DNA of 64,000 nucleotides, from contig CAWHJD010000021.1 in the NCBI GenBank assembly GCA_963829585.1, positions 1 through 64,000 of the forward strand, read 5' to 3'. Made by a program: the position numbers and the translations under genes. This DNA comes from Sva-07 sp963829585 (GTDB taxonomy: Bacteria; Actinomycetota; Acidimicrobiia; Acidimicrobiales; Ilumatobacteraceae). The notes beneath the pieces were generated by a model, which had not been told where the DNA came from, made no database searches, and saw nothing but the letters and a program-made list of their open reading frames with translations. Positions 8,487-17,597 of the stretch are shown in pieces. Position 1 is the first letter of the stretch. Each line of letters begins with the position of its first letter.

Positions 8487-10139
8487 ATGGAGACCCCACG
8501 GCACGTCGTCGTCGTCCTGCTCGACTCGCTCAACCGGCACATGCTCGGGTCGTACGGCGGCACCGAGTTCGCCACGCCGAACCTCGACCGGTTCGCCGCC
8601 CGGTCGACCAGCTTCACGAACCACGTCACCGGGTCACTGCCGTGCATGCCGGCTCGCCACGACATCCTCGTCGGTGCGCTCGACTTCCTGTGGAAGCCGT
8701 GGGGGTCGATCGAGCTGTGGGAGGAGTCGATCACCGCGACGCTGCGGCGCGCCGACGTCACGACGATGCTCGTCTCGGACCATCCACACCTGTTCGAGAC
8801 CGGCGGCGAGAACTACCACACCGACTTCTCCGGCTGGGAGTACCTGCGCGGTCACGAGGGCGATCCGTGGCGGACCTACGCCGACCCGTCGGCGTTCGGT
8901 GCACCGACGCTCACACCCGACGGTCGGCCGCTCATCACGAACGCGGCCGACGGAGGTTGGTTCCTGCGCGATCAGCTCGGGATCGCCGACCGGTCGTTCG
9001 GTCGGCGCCACTACGACGACACCCGAACCTGGTTCCGCGCCGAGGAGGACTTCCCGGGCCCGCGCACGATGGCGACCGCCGCGGCGTGGCTCCGGCACGC
9101 GTCGGGCGCTCACGATCGCTGGATGCTGTTCGTCGACGAGTTCGACCCGCACGAACCCTTCGACACACCCGAACCCTGGGCCTCGATGTACGACGACGAC
9201 CCGATCGACGCCGACGAGGCTCGTCTCGTGTGGCCTCCGTACCTCGTCGGTGGCACGTCGAACGGGTCGATCACCGAAGCGCAGGCACGCCAGATCCGCA
9301 ACAACTACGGCGCCAAGCTGTCGATGATCGACCACCACTTCGGCACGATCCTCGACGAACTCGACGCCCAGGACCTGTGGGACACCACCGCAGTGATCGT
9401 CTGCACCGACCACGGCCACTACCTCGGCGAGCAACGGGTCGCAGGCGCACCCGGCGACCACACGGAGGCCGACATCTGGGGCAAGCCGATGGTCCCCCAG
9501 TTCGAACCCCTCGGCCACACCCCCCTCATGATCCACTGGCCAAATCGCGATCGGGGTCAGACCCCGATCGCGATCGACGCGCTGACGACGAACGTCGACA
9601 TCAACGCCACGATCGCCGATGTGTTCGGCGTGTCCCCGTCGCACCGCACGCACGGGCGGTCGCTGATTCCGCTGCTGACCGGCGAGGCCGACTCGATCCG
9701 CGACTGGGCGATCGGCGGCGTGTACGGCAACTGGGTTCAGGTGACCGATGGTCGCCGGAAGTACGCGCGGGCACCCGTCGACTCCAACTTCCCACTGTCG
9801 ATGTGGTCCAACCGCTGGTCGACCATGCCCGTGCACAAGGGCCTCGAGGACTACATGCGGTTCCCGAACCCCGACCGGCGCGCCACGCTCGACTTCATGC
9901 CCGGTTCCGACGTGCCGGTGATCCGCCAACCGTTCGAGCCGGGTGACGTCCTGCCGTTCTGGGCCGGCGGCGCACGCAACGTCGGATGCCACCACCTGTA
10001 CGACCTCGACGTCGATCCCGACGAACGTGAGAACCGTCGCGGCGAGGCATCGGAAGCCGAGATGATCGAACTCCTGCGAACCGCACTCGTCGAGCTCGAC
10101 GCACCCGACGATCAGGTGGCGCGGCTCGGACTGGCCTGA
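8487..10139 (+). CDS. sulfatase family protein (formylglycine type)
   Basis: A 550-residue protein starting at METPRHVVVVLLDSLNRHML (ATG 8487). The activation motif C-x-P-x-R is seen as CMPAR at residues 53-57; in this family that Cys is converted to formylglycine. Metal and active-site segments include LLDSLN near the N-terminus and VCTDHGHYLGE in the middle. No signal peptide is visible, so it is probably cytoplasmic. The family hydrolyses sulfate esters, or phosphonate/phosphate monoesters in some members; the substrate is not evident. A 31-bp perfect palindrome lies in frame inside the gene at 9544-9574 and encodes part of a loop (NRDRGQTPIAID). Confidence 0.85.
   Translation: METPRHVVVVLLDSLNRHMLGSYGGTEFATPNLDRFAARSTSFTNHVTGSLPCMPARHDILVGALDFLWKPWGSIELWEESITATLRRADVTTMLVSDHPHLFETGGENYHTDFSGWEYLRGHEGDPWRTYADPSAFGAPTLTPDGRPLITNAADGGWFLRDQLGIADRSFGRRHYDDTRTWFRAEEDFPGPRTMATAAAWLRHASGAHDRWMLFVDEFDPHEPFDTPEPWASMYDDDPIDADEARLVWPPYLVGGTSNGSITEAQARQIRNNYGAKLSMIDHHFGTILDELDAQDLWDTTAVIVCTDHGHYLGEQRVAGAPGDHTEADIWGKPMVPQFEPLGHTPLMIHWPNRDRGQTPIAIDALTTNVDINATIADVFGVSPSHRTHGRSLIPLLTGEADSIRDWAIGGVYGNWVQVTDGRRKYARAPVDSNFPLSMWSNRWSTMPVHKGLEDYMRFPNPDRRATLDFMPGSDVPVIRQPFEPGDVLPFWAGGARNVGCHHLYDLDVDPDERENRRGEASEAEMIELLRTALVELDAPDDQVARLGLA
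9544..9574. repeat. 31-bp perfect palindrome with GGGGTCAGACCCC core, inside the sulfatase gene
   Basis: Two 15-base arms pair perfectly around a single central A at 9559. The core GGGGTCAGACCCC is the same 13 bases found in the intergenic palindrome at 20064-20100, while the flanking arms differ but are again self-complementary. That suggests a dispersed palindromic element. Here it keeps the sulfatase frame open. Confidence 0.75.
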
Positions 10140-10143
10140 CGGA

Positions 10144-11112
10144 TCAGGTACGGCGGGCGAGCACCAGGCCGAAGTCGCCGGCGGAGTCGGTGAGGAGCTC
10201 GGCGTCACCGAAGCCTGCATCGGCGAGTTCGGCCACGACGTCGTCCGGCGAGAACTTCGTCGAGATCTCGACGCGGAGTTCCTCCCCCGCCTCGAACACG
10301 ACGTCGAGCCCGAGTGCACCGATGTGGGCCGTCTCCGGATCGCACGCTCGCAGGCGCATGTCGACCCGATGCTCACGAGCGTCCCAGAGCGGCACGTACT
10401 CGAAGTTGCCGAGATCGAAGTTCGCATCGAGATCGCGATTGATCACGGCGAGCGCGTTGCGGATGAACGCATCGGTCACACCCTGGCTGTCGTCGTACGC
10501 GGCCATGATCCGATCGATCGGCTTGATCAGGTCGACGCCGAGCAGCAGCCAGTCACCCGCGACGAGGCCGTCGGCGAGGGCGCCCAGGAAGGCCCGGCGC
10601 TCGTCGGTGTAGAAGTTCCCCACCGTGCCGCCCAGGAACGCCACCAGGCGCGTCCCGCCGCTCGGAAGCCGCGCCAGGTGCCGGGTGAAGTCGCCGACCA
10701 CCGGCTCGACGACCAGATCGGGGTATCGCTCGGCGAGCACCTCCGCGGCATACAGCAGCGTGGCCTCACTGACGTCGAGCGGTGCGAACCGCTCGATCTC
10801 GCCATGCACGACGAAGGCATCCAGCAGCGTGCGCGTCTTGTCGCTCGTCCCCGAGCCCAGCTCGATCACCGTCGTGGCGCCGGACACCTCGGCGATCATC
10901 GCCGAATGGGTGGCCAGGATCTCTCGTTCGGCCTCGGTCGGGTAGTACTCGGGCAATCGGGTGATCCGGTCGAACAGTTCGCTCCCGCGGTCGTCGTAGA
11001 GCCAGCGGGGTGGAATCGTGCGCGGCCGGGTTCGCAGCGCCCGGTCGAGTTCGGCGAGCGGGTCGTCGCGGTCGATCGATGTGCCGGTTCGTCGGTTCGT
11101 GTCGCGGTCCAT
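10144..11112 (-). CDS. egtD: L-histidine N-alpha-methyltransferase
   Basis: A 322-residue protein starting at ATG 11112, seven bases after the EgtB stop and preceded by GAGGAA. EgtD adds three methyl groups from S-adenosylmethionine to the alpha-amino group of histidine, giving hercynine, the first committed step of ergothioneine synthesis. Family marks include RWLYDDRGSELFDRITRLPEYYPTEAE, the SAM-binding VIELGSGTSDKT, FLGGTVGNF, LLLGVDLIKP, and the C-terminal EISTKFS. Length and order match the family. It sits in one operon with egtB; egtA, egtC and egtE are not in the window. Confidence 0.93.
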   Translation of the reverse strand: MDRDTNRRTGTSIDRDDPLAELDRALRTRPRTIPPRWLYDDRGSELFDRITRLPEYYPTEAEREILATHSAMIAEVSGATTVIELGSGTSDKTRTLLDAFVVHGEIERFAPLDVSEATLLYAAEVLAERYPDLVVEPVVGDFTRHLARLPSGGTRLVAFLGGTVGNFYTDERRAFLGALADGLVAGDWLLLGVDLIKPIDRIMAAYDDSQGVTDAFIRNALAVINRDLDANFDLGNFEYVPLWDAREHRVDMRLRACDPETAHIGALGLDVVFEAGEELRVEISTKFSPDDVVAELADAGFGDAELLTDSAGDFGLVLARRT

Positions 11113-11119
11113 GCTTTCC

Positions 11120-12425
11120 TCAACGTTCCCGATCGGTGGCGAGACGAACCCCGGCGAGGTGCCAGCGGGTGTGGGGATGGAAGAAGTTCCGATACGTCGC
11201 ACGGGCGTGGCCGGGCGGAGTGAGCGCCCCGCCCCCGCGCAGCACCTGTTGGCCCGACATGAACTTGCCGTTGTACTCGCCGATCGCACCTTCCGCGATG
11301 CGGAAGCCCGGGTACGGCTGGTACGCCGAAGATGTCCACTCCCAGCAGTCGCCGTACAGCTGACGCAGCTCACCGGTCGACGGGCCGGCGGCTGTGGGGT
11401 GGAAGGCGAATCCCGGATTCTGCTCGTCGAGGAAGACGCCCTCGACGCGTCGCCCGCGTGCCGCGTGTTCCCATTCGAACTCCGTCGGCAGACGGGCACC
11501 GGACCACGTGGCGAACGCGTCGGCCTCGTACTGCGAGACGTGCACCACCGGCTCGTGCGGGTCGAGCGGGCGAAGGCCGGTGAGCGTGTGGATCCACCAG
11601 CCGTTGGGATCGTCGGGGATGCTTCGCCAGTAGAGCGGCGCCTGCCAGCCCTCGGCCTGTGCCGCGGTACCAGCCGTCGGACTTCCACAGTTCGGGTCGC
11701 CGATACCCACCGTCGTCGATGAACGCGAGCCATTCGCCTGCAGTGACCAGGCGGTCGGCCAACGCGAAGTCGTACAGCCGGACCTCGTGGCGCGGGCCCT
11801 CGTTGTCGAAGGCGAAGCCGTCGATCGGCGATCGAGCGTCGAGACAACGACCGACCTCGACGACACCGCCGTCGAACTCGACCCAGCCGATCGGACCCGG
11901 ATCGTCGGCGGGAGGCACGACCACGCGGGCGTACGCCGGGCCGACCGCGGGGTTCATCGACAGGACGTGCTTGATGTCGATCAGCAGGAGTTCCTGATGC
12001 TGCTCCTCGTGATACGTGCCGAGCACCAACGTCGCCGCCGTCGACGCGTCGAGGCCTGCACGACACAGTTCCTCGACCGCCTCGTCGACCTGCGATCGAT
12101 AATCGGCCACCTCGGCGATGCCGGGGCGGGTGACGAGGCCCCGCTCGGGACGGGGATGCCGAGCGCCGACGGCGTCGTAGTAGCTGTTGTACAGGAAGCG
12201 GTACTCCGGGCGATCCCACACCCTCCCGCTGGATCCGTCGGCGCCCAACACGAACTCGGCGAAGAACCAGGTGGTGTGGGCCCGATGCCATTTCGCCGGG
12301 CTCGTGTCGGGCATCGACTGCACGACCTGGTCCTCGGCGCTCAGCACCGCCGTCAGGCGGTCGGTGCGATCGCGCACCGACCGGAACCGCTGCATCAGCT
12401 CATCGTCGGACCGGCCTCCTGGCAT
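11120..12425 (-). CDS. egtB: hercynine oxygenase / sulfoxide synthase EgtB (one frameshift)
   Basis: EgtB is the non-heme iron enzyme that joins hercynine to a thiol donor with oxygen, forming the sulfoxide intermediate of ergothioneine. The start is taken at ATG 12425 (MPGGRSDDE). The DinB-like iron-binding half has KWHRAHTTWFFAEFVL and TYHEEQHQELLLIDIKH. The formylglycine-generating-enzyme-like half follows (WVEFDGGVVEVG, AGEWLAFIDDGGY). One extra G near 11666 breaks the frame. The next frame finishes the domain (EGWQAPLYW, LPTEFEWEHAARG, LYGDCWEWTSSAY, VLRGGG, RNFFHPHTRW). Corrected length is about 434 residues, as expected. It is followed directly by egtD. Confidence 0.85.
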
Positions 12426-12450
12426 GCCCAACTACAACCGACCGAGACCG

Positions 12451-12492
12451 CCCGATGTTCCGCCTGCAGGTGAACAGGCGTTGAACATCGGG
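12451..12492 (-). terminator. long hairpin downstream of the multicopper oxidase gene
   Basis: Arms 12451-12460 (CCCGATGTTC) and 12483-12492 pair perfectly. An inner CGCCTG/CAGGCG pair follows a two-base bulge, with an eight-base loop. It starts 28 bases past the oxidase stop and separates that gene from egtB on the same strand. Confidence 0.65.
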
Positions 12493-12520
12493 GCGGTGTC
12501 GGCGGAGGTGACGTTTCGAC

Positions 12521-13975
12521 TCAGCTCGCCTCGGGGTCCTGGACGATCACGGCCGTGGCCATGCCGAACAGGCCGGTTTCGCTCTCGACGTGCGTGAGGA
12601 TGTGGCAGTGCCACACCCAGACGCCGGGCACGGTGCCTTGGAACAACACCGAGTACCGCTCGCCGGGGGCGATGTTGATGGTGTCGGCCCAGTACGGCTG
12701 GTCCAGCGGGATGCCGTCCTTGGCGTACACCAACTGCGGGAAGCCGTGGAGGTGCATCGGGTGTGCCGTCAAACCCTCGTTGAAGTAGTGCACCGACGCC
12801 CACTGTCCCGTCTCCAGCACCATCGGCTCCGTCGCGGGGAAGCTCTTGCCGTTCAACGTCAGGCCGATCACCCCGGCGTCGTTCAACACCATCGGGATCT
12901 CCACGGTCGGAACCACGTCTTCGGGGATGGTGATCCCGGAGATGGTTTGGCCGTACGGGATGGGATTGTCACCCACGAGGAAGGCGCCGAACATGCCGTT
13001 GGGCACGGAGATCTGGCTGTGCATGTGGGCGTGGTACATGGCGATGGTCGGCGTGTCGACCGTGAACTCGTAGATGAAGCTGTCGCCGCTCGACACCGGT
13101 TCCTGCGTGTACGGCGAGACTCCGTCCATGTTGTTCGGGATCGTCAGGCCGTGCCAGTGGATGTCGGAACCGAGCGGCGTGTCGTTGTTGAAGATGACCT
13201 TCACCTTGTCGCCGACATTGGTCTTGAGCACGGGGCCCGGGACCTGCCCGTTGTACGCCCACGCATCGACGATCTCGCCCGGACGCACTTCCCACTTGAT
13301 GATCGACGCGGTGAGCTCGAACTCCTTGGTGCCGTCGGCGAGGATCTTCGGCTCGAGGATCTGGTTCCCGCGAACGTCCTGGTCGACCGGGAAGGCCTTC
13401 ATCGAGTCCATCATGATCTTGTCCATCGCCTCGGCGTCGTACGCGTTGGGATCATGACCGGCACCGTGCACGCCACCAGACGCGGCCTCGCCGGTCGACT
13501 CCGGAGAGCCGACGACGAGCGTGGATTCCATGCCAGAGTCCCTGTGGCCGGGCACGCTGCAGAAAACTGTGTAGTTGCCGGCATCGAGTGTCCCGAGGGC
13601 CAGCTCGGCAGAGTCACCGGCGTTGAGCAGCGGTGTCTCGGTACCGAGCTCCTCGACGACGAGGTTGTGCTGTTGCGTCCCGGCATTCGCCACGGACAGG
13701 TTCACGTCACCCGCTTCGGCCGTGAGCGTGCCGTCGATCTTGAACTCCGACAGCGTCACGTCGATGGTTGTCGACGCGGCCCCTCCGCCACTGGCGCTGG
13801 CGTCGCCGCCGTCGTCATCGAGCAGACCGATGACGCCGATCACCAGCAGCGCGGCGACCAGGGCGATCAGCAGCGCCGTCATGCCGAAGAAGATCAAACT
13901 GCCCAGCGTGCGACCGCCGTCGGAATGCTCGGGTTCGGGGGTCCGCGGTGGCGCGGGCTTTTCGATGACGGTCAC
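12521..13975 (-). CDS. membrane-anchored three-cupredoxin multicopper oxidase
   Basis: A 484-residue protein with an N-terminal membrane helix at about 28-50, then three copper-type domains. The first, at about 66-158, is plastocyanin-like with a blue-copper-style site (QQHNLVV, then CSVPGHRDSGM). The other two form a two-domain multicopper oxidase with the trinuclear-centre motifs HWHG, HAHMH, HPMHLHG and HCHILTHVESETGLFGM. Such enzymes oxidise metals, phenols or small reductants and reduce oxygen to water; nitrite-reductase-like relatives are an alternative. The anchor puts the catalytic part outside the membrane. The extra N-terminal cupredoxin may feed electrons to the core, which is inference. 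Confidence 0.85.
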   Translation of the reverse strand: MTVIEKPAPPRTPEPEHSDGGRTLGSLIFFGMTALLIALVAALLVIGVIGLLDDDGGDASASGGGAASTTIDVTLSEFKIDGTLTAEAGDVNLSVANAGTQQHNLVVEELGTETPLLNAGDSAELALGTLDAGNYTVFCSVPGHRDSGMESTLVVGSPESTGEAASGGVHGAGHDPNAYDAEAMDKIMMDSMKAFPVDQDVRGNQILEPKILADGTKEFELTASIIKWEVRPGEIVDAWAYNGQVPGPVLKTNVGDKVKVIFNNDTPLGSDIHWHGLTIPNNMDGVSPYTQEPVSSGDSFIYEFTVDTPTIAMYHAHMHSQISVPNGMFGAFLVGDNPIPYGQTISGITIPEDVVPTVEIPMVLNDAGVIGLTLNGKSFPATEPMVLETGQWASVHYFNEGLTAHPMHLHGFPQLVYAKDGIPLDQPYWADTINIAPGERYSVLFQGTVPGVWVWHCHILTHVESETGLFGMATAVIVQDPEAS

Positions 13976-14096
13976 GTCATGTTCTCCAATCGTCGTGAAT
14001 GTGGCCAGCAGCCTCGCACCGCCGGCGCCAAGACCCTAGGGACCATCGACCCTTTCGAGCCAATCCCGGAACTTCCCTGCAGCTACGGTCGACGCC

Positions 14097-14965
14097 ATGC
14101 TCATCGGTGTCGAAATCTTCCCGACCGACCAGACCATCGGCGCGATCGAACTCGCCCGGCGAAGTCGAGGCCCACGGTTACGAGTCACTCTGGTTCCCCG
14201 AACATTCACACATCCCCACGAGCCGGGCCACGCCCTGGGGTGGCCGCGAGGGTGCTCCACCGCTCCCCGAGTTCTACTGGCGCACGTTCGACCCGTTCGT
14301 GGCGCTCGGCGCGTGCGCCGCCGTCACCACCACGTTGAAGCTCGGGCACCGGCATCTGCCTCGTCGCCCAGCGCGATCCGATCCACACGGCGAAGGAAGT
14401 GGCCAGCGTGGACGCGCTGTCGGACGGCCGCTTCCTGTTCGGCATCGGGTACGGATGGAACAAGGAGGAGATGCGCCAGCACGGCACCGCGTACACGGAG
14501 CGACGGGCGATCCTGCGCGAGAACATCCTGGCGATGAAGCAGCTGTGGACCAACGACGTCGCGTCGTTCGAGGGCGAGCACGTGTCGATCGAGCCGAGCT
14601 GGTCGTGGCCGAAGCCGGCGCAGACACCCCACCCGCCGATCATCCTGGGCGGCGACGCCGGACCGAGGACTGCCGCGGACATCGCCGAGTTCTGCGACGG
14701 CTGGATGCCGATCGGTGGACGCCATGCGGTCGACAAGTTCTCGGAGATCGCCGCCGCCTGCGAGCGGATCGGACGCGACCCGGCCACGATCGAACTCGGC
14801 GTCTTCGGTGCGCCGCCCGACGAAGCGAAGCTGATCGAGTTGGCCGACAAGGGCGTTCGACGCGCCGTGTTCGGCCTGCCGCAGGGCCCGCGCGACGAGG
14901 TGCTCGCTGCGCTCGAGGCCATGGCGCCGCTCGTCGAGACGATGCGTTCCGTCACGAACAGCTGA
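14097..14965 (+). CDS. LLM-class F420-dependent oxidoreductase (two frameshifts)
   Basis: The reading starts at ATG 14097 (MLIGVEIFPTDQTIGAIELA). One extra G near 14159 shifts it to EVEAHGYESLWFPEHSHIPTSR and WRTFDPFVALGACAAVTTTLKLG. A second extra G near 14345 shifts it to GICLVAQRDPIHTAKEVASVD, DGRFLFGIGYGWNKEEM, PHPPIILGGDAG and the C-terminus. With both bases removed it is a complete luciferase-like monooxygenase-fold protein of about 288 residues. This family uses F420 or flavin to reduce or oxidise small molecules; the substrate is unknown. It diverges from the multicopper oxidase. Confidence 0.8.
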
Positions 14966-15010
14966 CGTTCTCGAAACATCGCCGACACCTCCGGCGATCA
15001 GGATGCGGTC

Positions 15011-15388
15011 ATGGAAGCCGCCCCCCATCTCGTGATCGCCGTCGATCACCCGAGCCTGGACGGCGCGTTCCAAACCTTCGTCGACGAGCTGCGAGCCGAG
15101 TCGGGGTGCACCGGACGGGGCCCGTCCGCCGGCCGAACGCCGTCGACCGAGTTGATCGACCGGCTCGGAGCTCCCAGAACCATGCGACTCGGCGTCATGG
15201 CCGGCGGCCGCCTGGTCGCGGTCGCGTCCGTCGACAACGACGGTTCGGTTGCTCTGGCGGTCGTTCGTGATCAGCGGCGGCGCGGCATCGCCAACGAACT
15301 GATGGAGGTGGTGAGCGCTCGAGCGAGCGCCATCGGCTACCCCCCGCTCCATCGGTACACGGCCTCGAACGCGAGATTGGCCGGGTGA
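15011..15388 (+). CDS. GNAT-like acetyltransferase, short
   Basis: A 125-residue protein. The segment VALAVVRDQRRRGIANELMEVVSARASAIGY resembles the acetyl-CoA-binding R/Q-x-x-G-x-G/A loop of GNAT N-acetyltransferases, in the usual place after a beta strand. The C-terminus is short, ending at NARLAG, where the family normally continues with further strands. So it may be truncated, or another indel may lie near 15380. Substrate unknown. Confidence 0.55.
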   Translation: MEAAPHLVIAVDHPSLDGAFQTFVDELRAESGCTGRGPSAGRTPSTELIDRLGAPRTMRLGVMAGGRLVAVASVDNDGSVALAVVRDQRRRGIANELMEVVSARASAIGYPPLHRYTASNARLAG

Positions 15389-15489
15389 TCATCGCTGCCT
15401 GACCCACATCCTCGAATTCCGACTGCATCCATCGTCCACTGACGGCCGGCCCGATCCCCCTCCTGCGCCGGGTCACGGACGACCGACAT

Positions 15490-15534
15490 GCGACAGCGGC
15501 CTCACCGACCCCCCTCCGGTGAGGCCGCTGTCGC
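15490..15534. terminator. perfect 18-bp-stem hairpin
   Basis: Arms 15490-15507 and 15517-15534 pair without a mismatch around a nine-base C-rich loop. It lies between the GNAT-like gene end and the YceI gene, so it probably ends upstream transcription. The symmetry would work for both strands. Confidence 0.7.
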
Positions 15535-15551
15535 GTCTCCACCGCATTATG

Positions 15552-15563
15552 TTGCGATCGCAA
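15552..15563. promoter_or_regulatory. 12-bp palindrome upstream of the YceI gene
   Basis: TTGCGATCGCAA is a perfect palindrome in an unusually AT-rich patch, 24 bases before the YceI start. Its position suggests an operator overlapping the promoter. MarR-type sites often look like this, but no regulator gene is adjacent. Confidence 0.4.
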
Positions 15564-15587
15564 TTATTGTTCGGTACATTACTTGAC

Positions 15588-16148
15588 ATGACAAACATTG
15601 TCTCCACCACCACACTCCCCTTGGCCGCCGGTACCTGGACGGCCGACCCTTCACACACCACCGTCGGGTTCGTCGTGCGTCACCTCGGACTCTCGAAGGT
15701 GCGCGGCCGATTCGATGGCGTCAGCGCTCAGCTCGTCGTCGGTGACGACCTGGCGTCGAGTTCCGTGAGCGCCGAGATCGAGATGGGCACGGTCAAGACC
15801 GGCAATGCCGACCGCGACGCACACCTCACCTCGTCGGACTTCTTCAACGCCGAACTCAACCCGACGATGACCTTCGTCTCCACGGGCATCAGCGGCGAGG
15901 GCGAGGAGTTCACGCTCACCGGCGACCTCACGATCAACGGCATCACCAAGGCGGTCGAACTTGCCGTCGAGTTCTTCGGCACCTCGGTGTTCCCCATGGA
16001 TCAGTCGACACGCGCCGGGTTCAACGCCACCGGTTCGATCTCGCGCAAGGACTTCGGCATCGAGTTCAACGTGCCCCTCGGTGGCAACAAGGTGATGATC
16101 TCCGACAAGGTCGCCCTCGACCTCGACGTCCAACTCATCGCCCCCTGA
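15588..16148 (+). CDS. YceI family lipocalin-fold protein
   Basis: A 186-residue protein starting at MTNIVSTTTLPLAAGTWTADPSH (ATG 15588). It has the family's hallmarks: the N-terminal WTADPSHTTVGFVVRHLGLSKVRGRF, the NADRDAHLTSSDFFNAELNPTMTF segment, LTINGITKAVEL, and the C-terminal RKDFGIEFNV. YceI proteins are beta-barrels that bind polyisoprenoids or amphiphilic molecules. No signal peptide is visible, so this is the cytoplasmic type common in actinobacteria. It converges with the VOC gene, leaving 23 bases. Confidence 0.92.
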   Translation: MTNIVSTTTLPLAAGTWTADPSHTTVGFVVRHLGLSKVRGRFDGVSAQLVVGDDLASSSVSAEIEMGTVKTGNADRDAHLTSSDFFNAELNPTMTFVSTGISGEGEEFTLTGDLTINGITKAVELAVEFFGTSVFPMDQSTRAGFNATGSISRKDFGIEFNVPLGGNKVMISDKVALDLDVQLIAP

Positions 16149-16171
16149 TCGACCCCTGATCGACGCCCTGA

Positions 16172-16699
16172 TCAGAGGACGGTCATGCCGTACATCTCGC
16201 CGAGGGGATCGGCGATCAGTTCGATGCGTTCGCCGTCGGGACCCGTGAAGTAGATCGAGGTGTCGCCCTCGAGGTGCACGGGCACCCCGGCGGCATCGAG
16301 CTTGCCCTTGATGCGCTCCCAGTTGGCCCGCTCCATGGAGATCGCCAGGTGGTGGTGGCCCCCGAGTACCTCGCTGTACTCCCCCAGCCCGAGACCGGGA
16401 AAATCGAAGAAGGCGAGTGCATTGCCGTTGCCGATGTCGAAGAAGAAGTGGGTCGAGCCGACGTAGTCACGGTTCTGGAACAGCTCTGTCAGCGGGAACT
16501 CGAGGAGGCCCTGATAGAAGTCGATCGTCCGCTCCACGTCGGAGCAGATCAGTGCCTGGTGATGCACGCCACGTGCAGTCGACGCCGGTCGTCGATCGGC
16601 CGGCAGCAGGTGCTCGGCCCGCAGCCGCGCCCACTCGTCGTCGCGATCGGGATGTTCCCCGTCGCGTTCGGTCCCGAAGTGGAGATCATTGCTTGCCAT
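16172..16699 (-). CDS. VOC family (glyoxalase/dioxygenase-like) protein
   Basis: A 175-residue protein starting at MASNDLHFG (ATG 16699). After a polar N-terminal stretch of about 45 residues comes a single vicinal-oxygen-chelate domain: HHQALICSDVERTIDFYQGLLEFPL, STHFFFDIGNGNALAFFDFPG, GGHHHLAISM and IYFTGPDGERIELI. His and Glu positions fit metal binding (HHQALI, HHHLAI, ERIELI). The family includes glyoxalases and extradiol dioxygenases; which reaction applies cannot be told. Confidence 0.85.
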   Translation of the reverse strand: MASNDLHFGTERDGEHPDRDDEWARLRAEHLLPADRRPASTARGVHHQALICSDVERTIDFYQGLLEFPLTELFQNRDYVGSTHFFFDIGNGNALAFFDFPGLGLGEYSEVLGGHHHLAISMERANWERIKGKLDAAGVPVHLEGDTSIYFTGPDGERIELIADPLGEMYGMTVL

Positions 16700-16743
16700 C
16701 GCAACAGTCTGCCACGGAGTCCAAGGGTCCGCGCCGAGCCGGC

Positions 16744-17593
16744 TCAGCCGGTCGGCAACGCCGACGCGGCGTACGCCAGCGAGCGTTCGCTCGTCTGCGC
16801 CACGGCGCCATGGACGATCCGATGGCCCACCGCGACCGCCGGACCGATCGTCAACGGCGAGCAGGATCGTGCCGAGGCCGACAGGTCCGCCGAGCGCAAC
16901 GCCCACGACGAGCCACGACAACTCGATGGCCATGCGGGTACGCGGCTCGCCACGTCCGCTGCGGTCCGATGCTGCAGCAGCGAGCAGCTCTCCCGACCCT
17001 GCCCCGAGTCGCGACACGATCAGTGCGCCCGCTCCGAGCCCGATCGCGCCGACCGCGAGCAGGTGGACGACGATCCTCACGACGAGCGCATCCGGCACGC
17101 CGACGGTCTCGAGCACGGTGGCCGTGACCTGCATCGCCGATCCGATGATCAACGGCGAGATGATGGTTCCCGGTCCCGGCCGTCGTCCGAGCAGCCACGA
17201 CACCACGATCATCGACCCGACAACCAGCCACACGGTCGGCCCGAGCGGCAGTCCGGAGCGCACACGGACGGCGCCGATGAAGACGTCGAGCGGCCCCGGT
17301 CCGAGACCGTTCCACAGCGTCACGGCGACGGCGACGGCGATCGTGAGCGAACCGGCGACCAGCAGCGCCACCCGGACCGAGAAGCGCATGGCCCGTGTCG
17401 ATGGAGCACCGGCGAGCACGAGGGCGAACGCCTCCACCCGCGACCACGCCGCACTGCGCACCGGGCGCGGCGCGTCACTCGCGTCGGAGCGCGGTGGATC
17501 GATGACGGCGGAACTCACACCTGCAGTATCGGCCCGGGGTAGCGCTTCCCGAGTGGCCGCCGGGGTGTCGTACGGCACAGCAGCACGCGACAT
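16744..17593 (-). CDS. YczE/YitT-like integral membrane protein (one frameshift)
   Basis: An ATG at 17593 lies four bases after the AroQ stop; a GTG at 17518 is an alternative start. Hydrophobic segments begin with VRVALLVAGSLTIAVAVAVTLW, then LGPTVWLVVGSMIVVSWLL, ISPLIIGSAMQV, VVHLLAVGAIGLGAGALIVS and LSWLVVGVALGGPVGLGTILLA. The motif NGLGPGPLDVF is typical of the YczE family. One extra base near 16852 breaks the frame. The next frame gives TIGPAVAVGHRIVHGAVAQ, the normal family end. Function in the family is mostly unknown; YczE of Bacillus subtilis is linked to surfactin production. Confidence 0.75.
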
Positions 17594-17597
17594 CCCG

